This document shows positions 24,103-36,200 of a stretch of DNA of 64,000 nt, in pieces. The stretch comes from Xylaria sp. FL1777. Its lineage: Eukaryota > Ascomycota > Sordariomycetes > Xylariales > Xylariaceae. The notes under the pieces were generated by a model. The model was not told where the DNA came from and did not search any database. It worked only from the letters and a program-made list of their open reading frames with translations. The stretch is taken from NCBI GenBank assembly GCA_022578965.1, contig MU400648.1:43378-107377 (forward strand), written 5' to 3'. A program made the position numbers and the translations under genes. The stretch's first letter is position 1, and each line of letters starts with the position of its first letter.

Positions 24103-25204
24103 ATGACTATCGATCTGACCACTCTAGATGCCCATGAGCAACCTTCAGATGAGCTACGGACGCTCTGGAAGAAATATTCCCGGACAGAGCATGCCGAATT
24201 TGCCAACCATCCAGATATAGACGAATTGGATGTGTCTAGCCCAGGAAATTTCCAGCTGGCTGGCCATATACCTGGTGACAAGTTGAACGAGTCTTTCCGC
24301 ATCCTTCAGGGCGATGTTGAAAATGCACCAGAGCTATCGAAAGACGCTCCGATATACTTTCATCCACTGCTACCTGGTATGGTACCTCTCACAGTCCCAA
24401 AGGCCTGACGAAGTTGAAAATATTAATGATAATATAGGTCTATTGATTTTACCCTCTCTGGTACCACCTGAGATACAGAAATCACTACTATCTAAAATGA
24501 TACATCGGGATTTATCCAACCCGGCTCACCAAACCAACCTACATCTTCATTTTGACCTCCCTTATAGAGACGGTGATGATATTGATTCTCGCTCTTTCTT
24601 CTCATATATTCCTGAATCGTCTGCTAGATTTATGCCAAAAGATCCAGAGGTACACAGGCCGTTGACCATCAAGCAAGTACTCCAGCGGCGCCTTTCGTGG
24701 GTCACCCTCGGCGGGCAGTACAATTGGACCGAACGAGAATATCCCAGCCAGCTACCCCCTGAGTTCCCGAGGGACATAGCGGGTTTCCTTCAGACTCTCT
24801 TCCCTGAGACACAGGCTCAGGCTGCTATTGTCAACTTTTATACACCCGGAGATACCATGATGATGCACCGGGACGTGAGCGAGCAGACTGACAAAGGTCT
24901 GGTCAGCCTCAGCATCGGTTGCGATGCGCTCTTCATGATTGCGCCCAACGAATATGGCAAATTAGTACAAGACAAAGATGAAACGTCTCCAAAGAAGCCA
25001 TTTCTTCTTCTGCGCCTGCGATCTGGGGACGCTATCTATATGAGCCAGGAATCTCGCTATGCCTGGCACGGTGTGCCCAAGGTTCTGAAAGGCACTTGTC
25101 CGGATTTTCTAGAGGACTGGCCTGCCGAAGATGGTAAATTTGAGGAGTGGAAAGGATGGATGCGAAATAAACGGATTAACATGAATGTACGGCAGATCAA
25201 GTAA
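24103..25204 (+). CDS. AlkB-family Fe(II)/2-oxoglutarate dioxygenase
   Basis: Exons 24103-24376 and 24438-25204 joined across a 61-nt intron (GTATGG...ATAG, branch-like TTAATGAT) give 346 aa. AlkB enzymes oxidatively demethylate nucleic acid bases. The full iron site is visible: HRD (H235, D237) after a NFYTPGDTMMM strand, and the distal His in AWHG (H302). The 2-oxoglutarate/substrate motif RINMNVR (R337, N339, N341, R343) sits at the extreme C-terminus, as in AlkB homologues. The nucleotide-recognition lid lies between about residues 100 and 200. Overall it is closest to fungal ALKBH1-like proteins. Whether the substrate is DNA, tRNA or histone cannot be read from the sequence. It is convergent with the M20 hydrolase, with 248 bp between stop codons. 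Confidence 0.93.
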
Positions 25205-25452
25205 CGAAGCAATGTCATATATTCTTCAAGCGCCAATAATCCATCTTGACGCATACGTATCTGGGTTGACCTACATGTAACCGAACATGTAAGTTGCAGT
25301 CCAATGAAGTGGTTTCGCTCGAAGTCTACGAATCTCCCCATGGTCATCTTAAGAGGGGTAGCACTAAGTCCTACGCGAAGCCCTTCCTATTTCTTACGAA
25401 GCAATAGCTGATGTTCTATGTAACTGTACTTTACTCTTCACTCCAGGCTGTG

Positions 25453-27009
25453 CTAACGCGAGGCCCTCATACGATCAAACCTCAATATGCTCTGCATGAG
25501 CACCTGGGCACCAAGAGCGCAGTCCTCGGGGCTTGTGTACTCCTCGGGATTGTGGCTGACGCCATTCTTAGACGGCACGAAGATCATACTCGTGGGGCAG
25601 TGTCGACTGGCGTATACGCTGTCATGGCCGGCGCCACTCGTCATATCACGCACCAGGCTCTTATCACCCGTCACAGCCTCTGCCGATGCGCGCACGGCAG
25701 CGATGCAGTCGGGGTGGAATCGCGTTGCGCGGGACACGCTGTCGGTTTTCCACGAGACCTCGAGTGGCTTGCCAGGCGTCGCCCCGTCCAGAAGTCCTTG
25801 GACGTTCTCGCCGGCCGCGAGGGCGGCGAAGTCGCGCTTGAGATCGGCCTCCATGGCTTCCACCGTCGCGTCAGCAGGCGCGCGCACGTCGAGGCTGAAG
25901 CTCACATACCCCGGGATCGTGTTCGTGCTGCCTGGCGAGAGGTCGAGGAGTCCCGTTGATGCAAGGGCGGAATGCTTGGTCGCGAGGCGGTGCGAATGCG
26001 TGATTAGTCGCGCGGCAAGAAGCATGGCGTCAGCGCGATTCCCGAGCGGTGTTGAGCCTGTGTGCGCTTCTTGTCCCTTCACCTTTACCGTGTACCATCG
26101 ATACGCCTGGACGCCATGGACGACGCCGATCTTCTGCTTCTCGGCTTCTAAGAGAGGGCCCTGCTCGATATGCAGCTCGAAATGCGCCGCCATTGGTGTG
26201 ATCCTGTGACTCGCATCCATTGAACCGAGGTACCCTATCCGCTCGAGCTCGGATCTCAGCGTTACAAGCCCGCCGCCAACTTCGCGCAATTTGTAGGCTT
26301 CTTCGAGAGGGATTTCCTCGGCCCACACGCCGGAGGCAACCATGCTCATCGGGAAGCGTGCCCCTTCTTCGCTATGCGCTTGTCAGTTAGAGAATGACTA
26401 CTTCAACGGGGCATTCGTACTTAGTCCAGTTAACGACGCCTACGGGAAACTCAGTTTCCGCCTGATGATCCTTCAGCGTCCTTAGCATCTCGACTCCCGC
26501 CATTATGCCTAGTATGCCGTCATATCTGCCACCGCTGGGCTGGGTATCAAGGTGCGATCCAGCAAAGGTAGGCGGGCCTTTACGGCGACCTCGCCGCACC
26601 GCGAAGATATTACCAATGGCATCCACTTGGACGTCGCAGCCCAGCGACTTGGTAGTCTCGACAAACCAATCCCGAACTTCCTTGTCTGTGTCACTCAGAG
26701 CGAGCCTGGACATACCAGTGTCGTTTGGACCACTGGTCGCTCCTTTTATATCAGCGAATTGAATTACGTAGTATTATGCATGGTTGTTGCGTACCTCCCC
26801 CATCTCTTTCCGGTGCCCCATGAGCAAGTCTTATGCAATGTCTCCATCAATCTGTCGTGATTCACTTTCAATGCTTCGAGATCTGTCATTTGTGGCCCTG
26901 TCGCATGTGTACTAAGTTCGCGACATCGCGAACGTAATAGGGCTTTGGAGGAGACGCTTGAGGCAAGCCTCCTCATCACTGGGATGGAACTACCTACAGG
27001 GTGGGCCAT
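25453..27009 (-). CDS. M20-family amidohydrolase (hydantoinase/carbamoylase type)
   Basis: Three exons on the minus strand: 27009-26795, 26732-26421 and 26371-25453. The introns are 62 nt (GTACGC...CCAG) and 49 nt (GTACGA...ATAG). The splice gives 1446 nt and 481 aa. It belongs to the dinuclear-metal amidases that include N-carbamoyl-L-amino acid hydrolases, allantoate amidohydrolase and yeast beta-alanine synthase. The metal ligands are all present: H132 in SHLDTQ, D143 in RYDGILG, E177/E178 in NWTNEEGARF (created by the second splice), H243 in FELHIEQG and H449 in SHNPEE. The N-terminal 35 residues are rich in Arg, Ser and Ala with no acidic residue before E31 (RRLASS, LLRSRCR), suggesting a mitochondrial targeting peptide. 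The exact substrate (carbamoyl amino acid, ureidoglycolate or N-carbamoyl-beta-alanine) is not determinable. Confidence 0.93.
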
Positions 27010-27645
27010 TCTTTTACTTCGATCGAGTTTGCAGTAAATGGAAACTAGAGATGAAGTTTATGCTTGGGTACGCATAAATGGAGAGAGTCTTAAGGACTTG
27101 GAGTCGCCATCATATACGAAGTACCTCTGCCATATTAATTCAGTCGCCTTACCCACATACTACCAAAACGAGCAGTAGTTTCTTAGAAATAGCTAGCATT
27201 ATGAATGTTAGCTTAGAAATTAACTCCATATTATACCGAAGGCAGCCTAGCTGTAAAAGTAAGCCCAGCTGATTTGCTAGATCCCCGGAAAACTACCCCT
27301 GGACCCCACATCCTCAGCTGCACTCACAGCTCGTTATTTTAACATTACTGTCACCAAACATCACAGGAATTTTCTGCGCGGTATCAAGAAATAAAATATT
27401 CTTTTATTAAATTCCTAGTTGAGTTACGTGGCACCATAGAAACTCGATCGATTAATATGTGTCAATATCACGTTCTTTTCATAAATGTTGATGTTCAGCC
27501 GAAATCTTTTTGCGTCACTGAATTGCCAACAGTTATAGGCATGGCGCTTTTATTACATCGAGAGTAAACTAGATCCACTGATTCTTGGGAACTTTTTGAA
27601 ATAGATAGGCCTGTTCCATTGCGGTACTGTAACCTTTAAGCCTAC

Positions 27646-28480
27646 TCACATTGCAGACAATACTTCAATCACCCTTTGTGGGTGTGTAATGAACGGGCTA
27701 TGCCCAGAGGGACACCTCTCAACTTTAAATGTTGGGATTTTGGAGACGAGCATCTCCTGAAAGGGTAGGGGCATCGCCTGATCATTTTCACAGACTAGGA
27801 ACGTATGTGGAATACCGCAATTCGAGGCAACAAAATCTATCGGCAATTCAAATGCAGCTTGCGATTGCCTCTCGAGGAGTCCAAAGTATCTGTCCGCATC
27901 GGCTTCGGGGACGCCGCTGTAGAAAGCGTGTTTCGCCGTCGGATAAACGAACGATGAAGCGTTCTAAGAGTTGGGGACGTTAGCTATCAACCACGTTCAT
28001 GCTCACTTATTCGCTACCTCCGGGTTTCGTGTTACATACAGCACTATACGCTGGCTCATGGGCCATCCATAACGGGAACTCGCCGCCAAAGGCAGTGAGG
28101 AGATTAAGATTCGGCTCGGGAAGCGCGAAGGCGGCGATGAACAAGATCGCTCGGAACCCGCCCTTCTTGCCGGCTGCGGCTCGATCATGGACGGTGAAAC
28201 CTTTCGTTGCGCCACACCCGGGGATCCCGCCGTACGAGTGTGCTGCTATGACAAACTCCTTGCCCTCGTCCATGCGCTTCTCGACCGCTTTCTGTACCGC
28301 CTCGGCATCGTCTTTCCATGTTAGTCCGGTACGCCCGAGAGTCGGTAGTCTTGGCACATAGGTCTCGTATCCTTGCTCTTCTAGAGCGACCCTGAGAACC
28401 TCAAAGTGAACCGGCGTATGCCAGGCGCCTGTTACCAGGACGATGCCGGGTTTGGTGTTGTCTGCATTGCCATTTGCCAT
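27646..28480 (-). CDS. Alpha/beta hydrolase (Abhydrolase_6-like)
   Basis: Exons 28480-28040 and 27963-27646 with a 76-nt intron (GTATGT...TTAG, branch AGCTAACG) give 252 aa. The catalytic triad is visible: nucleophile S82 in the elbow AHSYGG, acid D208 in CENDQAMP, and H235 in PSGHSP. The oxyanion-hole strand is VLVTGAWHTP near residue 20. This is the architecture of small cytosolic fungal esterases related to plant methyl esterases and hydroxynitrile lyases. A signal peptide is absent. It lies in the same orientation as the M20 amidohydrolase, 0.64 kb upstream of it. The two could share a catabolic theme, but each has its own promoter space, so co-function is inference. The substrate is unknown. 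Confidence 0.9.
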
Positions 28481-30339
28481 ATTTCTCGACTATACTGTTT
28501 CCCTCGGTGTTAGTGGGCTGCTTGTAGTGACTTTGAGGCAGAAGAGCCGACAAATGAAAATTTTATAGCTACTTTCTGATTTATAAGATTCGGACATAGC
28601 TTACTACCCCTAGCCATTCTGTTACATACCTCTCGTGATTGTTTATTTTTCGTCTTATTCCCATGATATATCAGGTCAATGCATTGTGCACCAGATCATT
28701 CACCCAACGGACTGGGGCGATGAGCCGTCGTCTCCTCCGATGCCTTTCATCCGTCGCTTCCGGCATGCCTTTTGATGATTTGCTAGATCACCACCACGCA
28801 AGTAGCTTCTACTCTAGCAAGTACAGAAGGGATGAAGATAACCAATTGTAATTGAACGATAAGTTGACTGTTGTAGCGATCCGCTTAAGTTAAAATTCAT
28901 GACCACTAGGATGGTCTGAGATGTTGAACCGGGCATCCCGATGTGCTACACTGTCTTAGACAAGGGTCGGTTACACCCTCTCACAGCGTTTGCTAGACAC
29001 TGTCAGTGGCTTCACTACTTTGTACTTGAAAGTGGATTATAGGTACATATAGGTATGCAATAGGGTGATGTTTTACCACTCTACCCACGGAAATATGACC
29101 ACGATGTCGCACAAATCATGGAACTTTATCGACCGTTAGAGACCCGATCGTCCTATAGAAGAATCTTTTTGTAAGCTGATTGCAAACGAAGCACACCCTT
29201 CAAAAGTCGTTTCGTATAAGGTGTAATGTAAGGGTTATGCCGGTAGATGAGTTGAGCAGGATGGCCCCTCACAAGTTATGCCACAATTGTGATATGTGAC
29301 AAAGAAAACGTTGAAATTCCCTTGTGGCTTGGACGCAGAAATCCTTTCATAATCCGGGTTTTACATCAGCATAAGCTTGAAGCAAGCCACTAGGTATATT
29401 AGGTTACACGGCTTAAATAAATTTGCATACGCCGGTAGGTATCTAGATAGGCAAGTCGTACTTTCGTAGCCAATTGCAGCCCCAAATACCTATGCTGGTT
29501 CAAGCTGAGATCTCGAAACACCATAATGCCCGCCAGATATCATGTCCTTAGCGTATGTACATTAGACTATGTCTACTTATACAAGGTATATATTTATACT
29601 ATCATGCCATCAATGTCAGTAGGGTATAAGTCTTGGGCGAATCACAGCAGTACGGGTCATCTCCTAATCCGCGTCGGCCAGCGAGAGTGTTGATAGATAG
29701 GCATTCCTAACGAGAGATCGGCGCCTTGTTTCCGAAAGGGGAAATTTAAGGGTCCACTATGCCTTTCAGCTCTTTTCTAGGCTGAATATTCCTGCCACGG
29801 CGCTTGCACTCGAGACGCGCATGACACTTTAAATCCGATACCTACGATCACTCGTGTCTTAGGAGTCATCTCCTCATTGAGGCATACACGTTTTCGATGC
29901 CGGAAAGAAATAACAAAATAGAAATATGATCGGGTCAGTAGGGGAAAAAAAAACTTTAATTCTTCACTACATCAGATTACACCTACACTAAGTAGATTGG
30001 CTTGCAGTGGTTCTGCTTTATCATAGCTAAACCTTTCCTGAGTTGGGTAAGCGAAGAAAAGCACGTTCAACGTGCTTTTCAGCTGCCAAGGGCTTAGCAT
30101 TTCACGATGGGCAACCCCTGCATCATGGCCGTGGTTCTGAGGATATCGGCTGCCGCATGTTGCGAGGAGAGATGGGGGAGCGCTGAGCACCTAGGCAAAC
30201 CTCTCCTCCTCATCGCCAGTTTCACTCTTTTCACTAAAAAGGCGCTCATATCAATTTCCTCAACTTATACCAGCGCTGTCCGCTCTTTATTCTTCGTGTC
30301 GCTCATTTTCGGTCGCCGTTGCGACCTCACACCGCAAGC
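28481..30339. other. Intergenic, no gene seen
   Basis: 1.86 kb between the alpha/beta hydrolase and the surface-protein gene, holding promoters for both. Frames are short and unremarkable. A short inverted repeat built on AAGCACGTT and AACGTGCTT (30059-30077) is visible. Confidence 0.5.
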
Positions 30340-32696
30340 ATGTTGGGGTCGCGCTCTTTACTAGTCTTAGTTGGATGGACTGTGTCTGTTGCTACTGCTA
30401 CTGACGTTGTCTATGTGACTGATCTTTCGATTTTCACGGTCCTGGTAGGTGGATTTTCTTACGAGGGACTAGGCAGTCTGTTTTTTCCACCATAGTGAAG
30501 GGTAGTAAATGCGCCATTACCGTGGGGGCACCGTGATTTTGTTTGGAGAAGGGCGCAGCGCCTCGTGGCGTCTTTGCTATTTTCACGACAACGGTGGAAG
30601 GACTACTTGACCGATCATGATACCCTCCTCCGCAAGCTTTCAATGACGCACCGGCGTGCCTCTTGACAGATAGCCTAACAGAGCGATATAGGCACCCTGC
30701 GCCCAGGCAGCCGTATCTGGAATTATAGACTACGAGACAATATCTCACTGTCCCCCAGGAGCGAGTGCACTGCAGTCGTGTATCTGCTCGAAAAACGACG
30801 GCGGCAACCTAGCATCGATATCGAACGCCATTTCCAACTCGATCGACTATAGGTATGTGCCCGAACAGACCATCTCCTGTCGTCTCCTACTTTTTGTTCG
30901 TAAATAATCTAGCGTCCTTGAAACTAATCTTTTCGTACAGTACGTAACTCCTGTTTCTCGGGCTGCAGTCATAAGGATGTAACCTTGATTTTTTTTCTCT
31001 TAAAAGGCTGCGGCAAGAATAGAGACGACGTGTTGACACTTCGCAACAGCATGCGGTTCGACGGCAACCGACGACCAGGCTAGTGCATCTACCGTGCTTG
31101 CAGGATATTGCAACCAAGATGCTATTACTCCTTTTCCGTCGCCGAGTCATACCGTGTCTGACTATATCGTCGATTTATCGGCATATAACAATCTCGCACC
31201 TTGTGCAGCGAGTGGCCTTTCGCAAGTCGTTCTGTAAGTCTGCGTTCTACCCTATCTTCAGAAATAATTGCTTTTGCAAAAAATGCTGACTCTCTTAGGG
31301 GCATGGTAAGTTGGATATACGCGGCATCTGAGAGGAGTTTCACTAACTTCGCAATGAGACTTATGATCGCTGCCCGGAGGACGCCAGTCTTCTCGCCACA
31401 TGTGCTTGCAAAAAAGATCAGAATTCCCTACGGGCTAGCGAACAAATTATCTCGTCGGTCAAATACTACTGTGATAGCCACACAGATGATATTGCGTCGG
31501 CTCAAGCAGTATTTTCGGGTTATTGCGGCTTAGTAGATGGGACAACTTCGTTCCCTGAGACTACGGACCCTCCAGGAGATGGTTGGTGTCTCATGAATGC
31601 CTTAGCTCACTCGTATGAGGCTAATATCATTGTTTCTAGTGAATTATTATATCACGGCTTTGAAGGAGTTCAAGGCGCTGGCATCTTGTGCCCAGACCGC
31701 TGTGTCATATAACATATTGCATGTGAGTTATATAGAATGTATAGTCGAGTATGTGGCTTACCATAGTTTGATCAGCAAACCCTAGATCTCTGCCCCTCTG
31801 GACCCAAGGCATTGGCCTCGTGCGTCTGCCTGAGAAGTGAATTGACTGGAACTATCAGTAGCTTGATTACCTCGGACGCCAGATATTATTGCGACTCCAC
31901 CGCCGCTGACGACATTTCATCAGCCCTCAATGTCTGGGATATTTACTGTAGTGCCGCAAAGGGATTGACGACACCTGCTGGCATAACTGAGACAGGTGAG
32001 TCTATGACGGTCTAGTCGACCTTTCCATCGGGATGTGTTGAAGGCTAACGCATGCCAGTATCGGAAGCATCTTCCACGGCCCAAACCCAGACTCGTACGA
32101 ACGGAGCACAGAATACTCAGCAGCCAGGCTCCGGAGATAGTGGTAATAATAATGATACTAATACCATTGGAACTAAAATGTCAAATACTGCTGTAATAGC
32201 TGGGGCTGTAGCGGGATCGGTCGGAGGCACCGCACTCATCGCAGTGGTGGCTTTCTTGTTATATCGCCGCTCGAAGAAGGCAAAGCAGGCAGCAGCTCAC
32301 GCCCCAGCTGTGCCGGATGCTGGAAAACCGGAACTTGACAGCACGACAGTTGCTCCGCCGCCGACTGGGAGCCCCAGTCCAAGCATAACGAAGAATCGAA
32401 CAGACGATATATCTCCCGTCTCTGCGGTATCCAGCCCTTACGCACCACCACCAGTAGCAGAATTACACAACCAGCCCCCTCCGACACCAGAATTACATGG
32501 ACGAGAAGCGCAGCGAACCGCCTACGAAGCATACAGCCAGCAGGTATATGAAGCGCCTGGGCAGCCCCGGCCGATGGTATCCGAGGCCCACGGCCAACAG
32601 ATGTCTGAGCTGGGGTGGCAGTCTGGGCCGGTGCCACACGCGTACGAGATGGACGGCAGTGATAGTAGGAGCCAACAGTCGCCACATGCGCTATAA
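30340..32696 (+). CDS. Secreted/surface protein with three 6-Cys repeats and one TM segment
   Basis: Modelled from repeat periodicity and splice sites. Exons: 30340-30444, 30692-30852, 31050-31233, 31299-31305 (7 nt), 31359-31581, 31640-31722, 31767-31995 and 32059-32696; about 543 aa. The start MLGSRSLLVLVGW begins a signal peptide. Three repeats follow, each with six cysteines in the order PCA/SCA, C, SC-x-C or TC-x-C, C, YC: repeat 1 (APCAQ, QSCICSK, CGSTATDD, GYCNQ), repeat 2 (LAPCAAS, ATCACKK, YYCDSHTDD, GYCG) and repeat 3 (LASCAQT, ASCVCLR, YYCDSTAADD, IYCSAA). After a Ser/Thr/Asn-rich stalk comes a transmembrane helix (VIAGAVAGSVGGTALIAVVA), then basic RRSKKAK and a Pro/Gln-rich tail. 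It resembles CFEM-like or sensor-type fungal wall proteins, but CFEM has eight cysteines. The exon 2 to exon 3 junction is off by one base with the best splice sites, so that join is uncertain, or the gene carries a frameshift. Confidence 0.7.
31299..31305 (+). other. 7-nt microexon (GGGCATG)
   Basis: It is flanked by acceptor CTCTTAG (branch TGCTGAC) and donor GTAAGT. The preceding exon ends with CT (donor GTAAGT at 31234) and the next starts ACT TAT after the branch CACTAAC and acceptor ATGAG. Inclusion gives CTG GGC ATG, that is LGM, between LSQVV and TYDRCP, restoring frame and the repeat spacing. Flanking introns are 65 and 53 nt. Confidence 0.65.
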
Positions 32697-33267
32697 CACA
32701 ATTAAAACACCGGCAGTGGTGATGCTAAAAATAATTCATAAAGAGTTCTGTAACGATTTGGTTTACCGGTACTTCATCAATTCGATGGCTCGGAATATGT
32801 AGGTAATACATCTGTGCAAGACAGATTGGCAGATGGGGCATGTATATCTAATAGCACCGCGTCGGGAAGTTGAGACATCCAAAAGAAAACCTGGTACTCG
32901 CTTCAATAGCGTGGCTGAAGTTAGGAACAGTGGCATTTTGTATTATGACACGTAATTTCGATATACCTCGCCTGTTTCACCGATGGCTTCACCGAGCGGA
33001 CGGTGGCTGCGTAACACGATTCACCACAACGCTACAGTTTCACATGGGCAAAATCCAATACTCGGGCGAACCGGCTAATACTCAGAAATTGCTATTTATT
33101 AAAATCACTACGTGATGTTATCTTTTGGCCATTACAACTGCATATTGAAACCGCTAACCATCATCTAGAGCCGGGGGGAAACGCCATCTCGCGGCTTCTC
33201 AACGCTGTCTTTAAGTGTGTGACTGGTGATTTTATACGACGAAATAAAATCACTATTACGCCTCACA
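32697..33267. promoter_or_regulatory. Intergenic, CSC1-like promoter region
   Basis: 571 bp between the surface-protein stop and the CSC1-like start. An AT-rich stretch just after the stop (near 32697-32740) may hold the terminator. Nothing else is recognisable. Confidence 0.4.
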
Positions 33268-36200
33268 ATGAATTTACCAATAAGTTTTGATCCGTCGGGA
33301 GACAATTCTACAGTTATTGATCCGGAGGTATAAAAGCCGATCACGCTCTCCATCATATATATCTTCAATCATTCTGTTTTGCGTGCTAAATCACCGAAAA
33401 CTAATATCTTCAATGTAGCTGAATGGGTCTGCCTCACTTGAGGCCGTCGTTTCGGCTCTTATCCCGACCTTGGTGAGTGCGTTTACACCATGTCTTGCGC
33501 TGCATTTCGACTTAACAAGTAAAGACTGTGGGACTGGTATTCGTTGGAATATTCGCCCTAGTCCGACACAGATTTCCAATTCTATATGCCCCTCGTACGT
33601 TCCTAGGAACTATACCAGAGAAGTGAGTTCTCCTCTTAATTTTACAACGTGATCTGATTGAAAGTAGAGACCAAACCCCTTCCGCGGGCCAAGCGTGCCT
33701 CGACTGGCTGCACACCATGCGAAAGTTGCCTGACAGATTTCTCCTATACCATGAGTCGTTGGACACGTATCTCTACCTTCGCTTCCTCCGCACCATAATA
33801 ATCATCTGTGTTGTCGGGTGCATCCTCACGTGGCCTGTTCTGATGCCGGTGAATGCGATAGGGGGCGGTTCGTCTACCGAGCTCGACAGAATCACTATTA
33901 GCAATGTCACCAAAATAAATCATCTGTACGCCCACGCAGTAATGGCCTGGGTATTCCTCGGCTTCGTCATGTTTATGATTACGCGAGAGCGGCTCTGGCT
34001 TATTGGTCTTCGTCGGGCTTGGACTCTATCGACGCCGAACGTCAAACGTCTCTCTTCAAGAACTGTGCTTTTTCTTTCAGCCCCTAGCGATGCACTAGAA
34101 CATGACAACATCAATCGGTTCTTTGGTGACGGTGCTAAACGTATTTGGCCTGTTACTAAGCTGGACACGCTAAAGACCCTGCAGACCCTGATATTAGAGC
34201 GAAATGTTTTGGTAGAGAAGCTCGAGTCTGCCGAAACTCTTCTGATTCATAAGGCTAACTCCTGGGGAGCTCGCAGGAATGCTGACGGAAGTAAGAGTTA
34301 TAGGTTCACTTATTCCGATATCCCTGACTTCGTGAAGATGGCAATGCGCCTACGATCTGAGACTAGGAGCTTTCCCCTCGGTTTCTTACCCTTTGGTTCT
34401 TACTTCGGACTTCCGCAAGGTGAAAAAGTGGATACAATACAGTCGCTTCGAGATCAGATAGAAGAGAAAGGAAAGGCTATCGAAGAGATGAAGAGAGATC
34501 ATGATACTGAGGAGCCACAAGGTACAGCAGCTGTTTTCGTCGAGTTCAAGACACAGGTCGAAGCCGAACGAGCCTGTAAAGAGGTTGCTTCATCAAGCTT
34601 TTCGACCTTGACGCCGAGATATACTGGTGTAAAGCCCAACGAGATCATCTGGGAAAATCTAACTATCCCACCTGTGCGACGAATCTCCCAGCAAGGCATT
34701 GCTCTTGGTATGGTTGCCTTGACCATCGTATTCTGGTCAGTTCCTAGCGGACTCGTTGGTATCGTGTCCAACGTTAGCTGTCTAGCAGAGAACTTTGACT
34801 CGCTAGGTTTCCTCAACGATCTGCCTGGTCCTCTCAATGGTCTCCTTTCAGGCCTAGTTCCTCCGCTCTTAACTACTTATCTGATCAAAGACGTGCCTGC
34901 TCTCTTCAGAAGTAAGTAACCCATTCAAGTGCCATTGGCTTACCTAGTGATTAATAGTCGTTCGCTAGAGATATTCGCGTCATCTGGTTGGCCTACAGAT
35001 ACAGTAGTCGAGTTGAAGGTCCAGGCATGGGGACATGTCTTTCAGGTCACACAGGTGAGAAATATTGGTAGCCTTGAACATGATAACTTGGCCGGCTAAT
35101 ATGTATTGACTAGGTTTTCCTCGTTACAGCCGTATTCTCTGGAGCGGCGGCAGTGGTTTCGCAAATCACTGCTGATTTTCGAAACCTAGCAGCTATACTA
35201 GACTTGCTCGCAACACAGCTTCCTAAATCTTCTAACTTTTATCTCACATACTTTATTATACAAGGAATCACGACGGCTGCTGATAATCTCTTGGACTATT
35301 CGAATTTGCTTAATTTTCTGTCTCTAGAATATCTCGTCGACGAAACCCCGCGCCAAAAATTCAACCGGTATACGAGAATGAAAGACATTGCTTGGGGCCA
35401 GGTGTTCCCGAAGGTGAAATTCTTAGTAATGAAGCTCGAAATTATGGCTAGCTAATAGACAGGGCAGTTCACAAACTTCGCCATTATAGGTAAGGCTCTT
35501 GCGGTGTTCAGAGAAACCAATATTTATGCTACTTAGCAATCGCTTATTCGTGCATTGCACCGCTTGTCCTCGGTTTCGCCGCAGCAGGGCTGGTGTTGTA
35601 TTATCTCTCCTACCGGTATAACCTGTTCTACGTCATGCAACCGAAGATAGATACGAACGGCCAGGCATATACACTGGCTCTCCGACACCTCATCGCGGGA
35701 GTCTACATCGCGGAGCTGGCACTGATTGGCTTCTTCAGCCTACGTAAAGCCATGGGACCGAGTATCATCACAGGCGTGCTCCTCGTTGTCACAGTTCTGT
35801 ACAGTCTGCTGATGATTAGGTACATATCACCTCTCGAGAGGCTTCTCCCAGCTGACTCGATCTCCTCGGCGGCGAGAGACGGCGAAACCACGCCGCTTCT
35901 CTCTAGTGTAGAGCAAGGTCGTGGTAAATCTGTCCCCTCGTCTACTGCGGAACACACCGCTAAGCTCACGGGCTTCGATTCTCACGTCCCCACCCCCTAT
36001 AACTTCATGAAAGCTTGGGTACGCGACGAAAAAGTCTATGACGTGGAAGATTACGAAGTCTCGGAATACACTGAGGACGAGCTCAGACGGGCATACATGC
36101 ATCCGGCCCTGACCTCGCAGACCCCGGTTATATGGATGCCCCGCGATTCCATAGGCGCAAGCAACGCTGAAGTTCGGGAGACTGAGCAGTGTGGGATGAA

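Noticed and set aside
25487..26209. 240-codon plus-strand frame
   Set aside because: Antisense shadow of exon 3 of the M20 amidohydrolase, whose metal-site motifs and splicing are clear on the minus strand.
29940..30110. Inverted repeat around AAGCACGTTCAACGTGCTT as a terminator hairpin
   Set aside because: Intrinsic hairpin terminators are bacterial; here it is probably an incidental palindrome.
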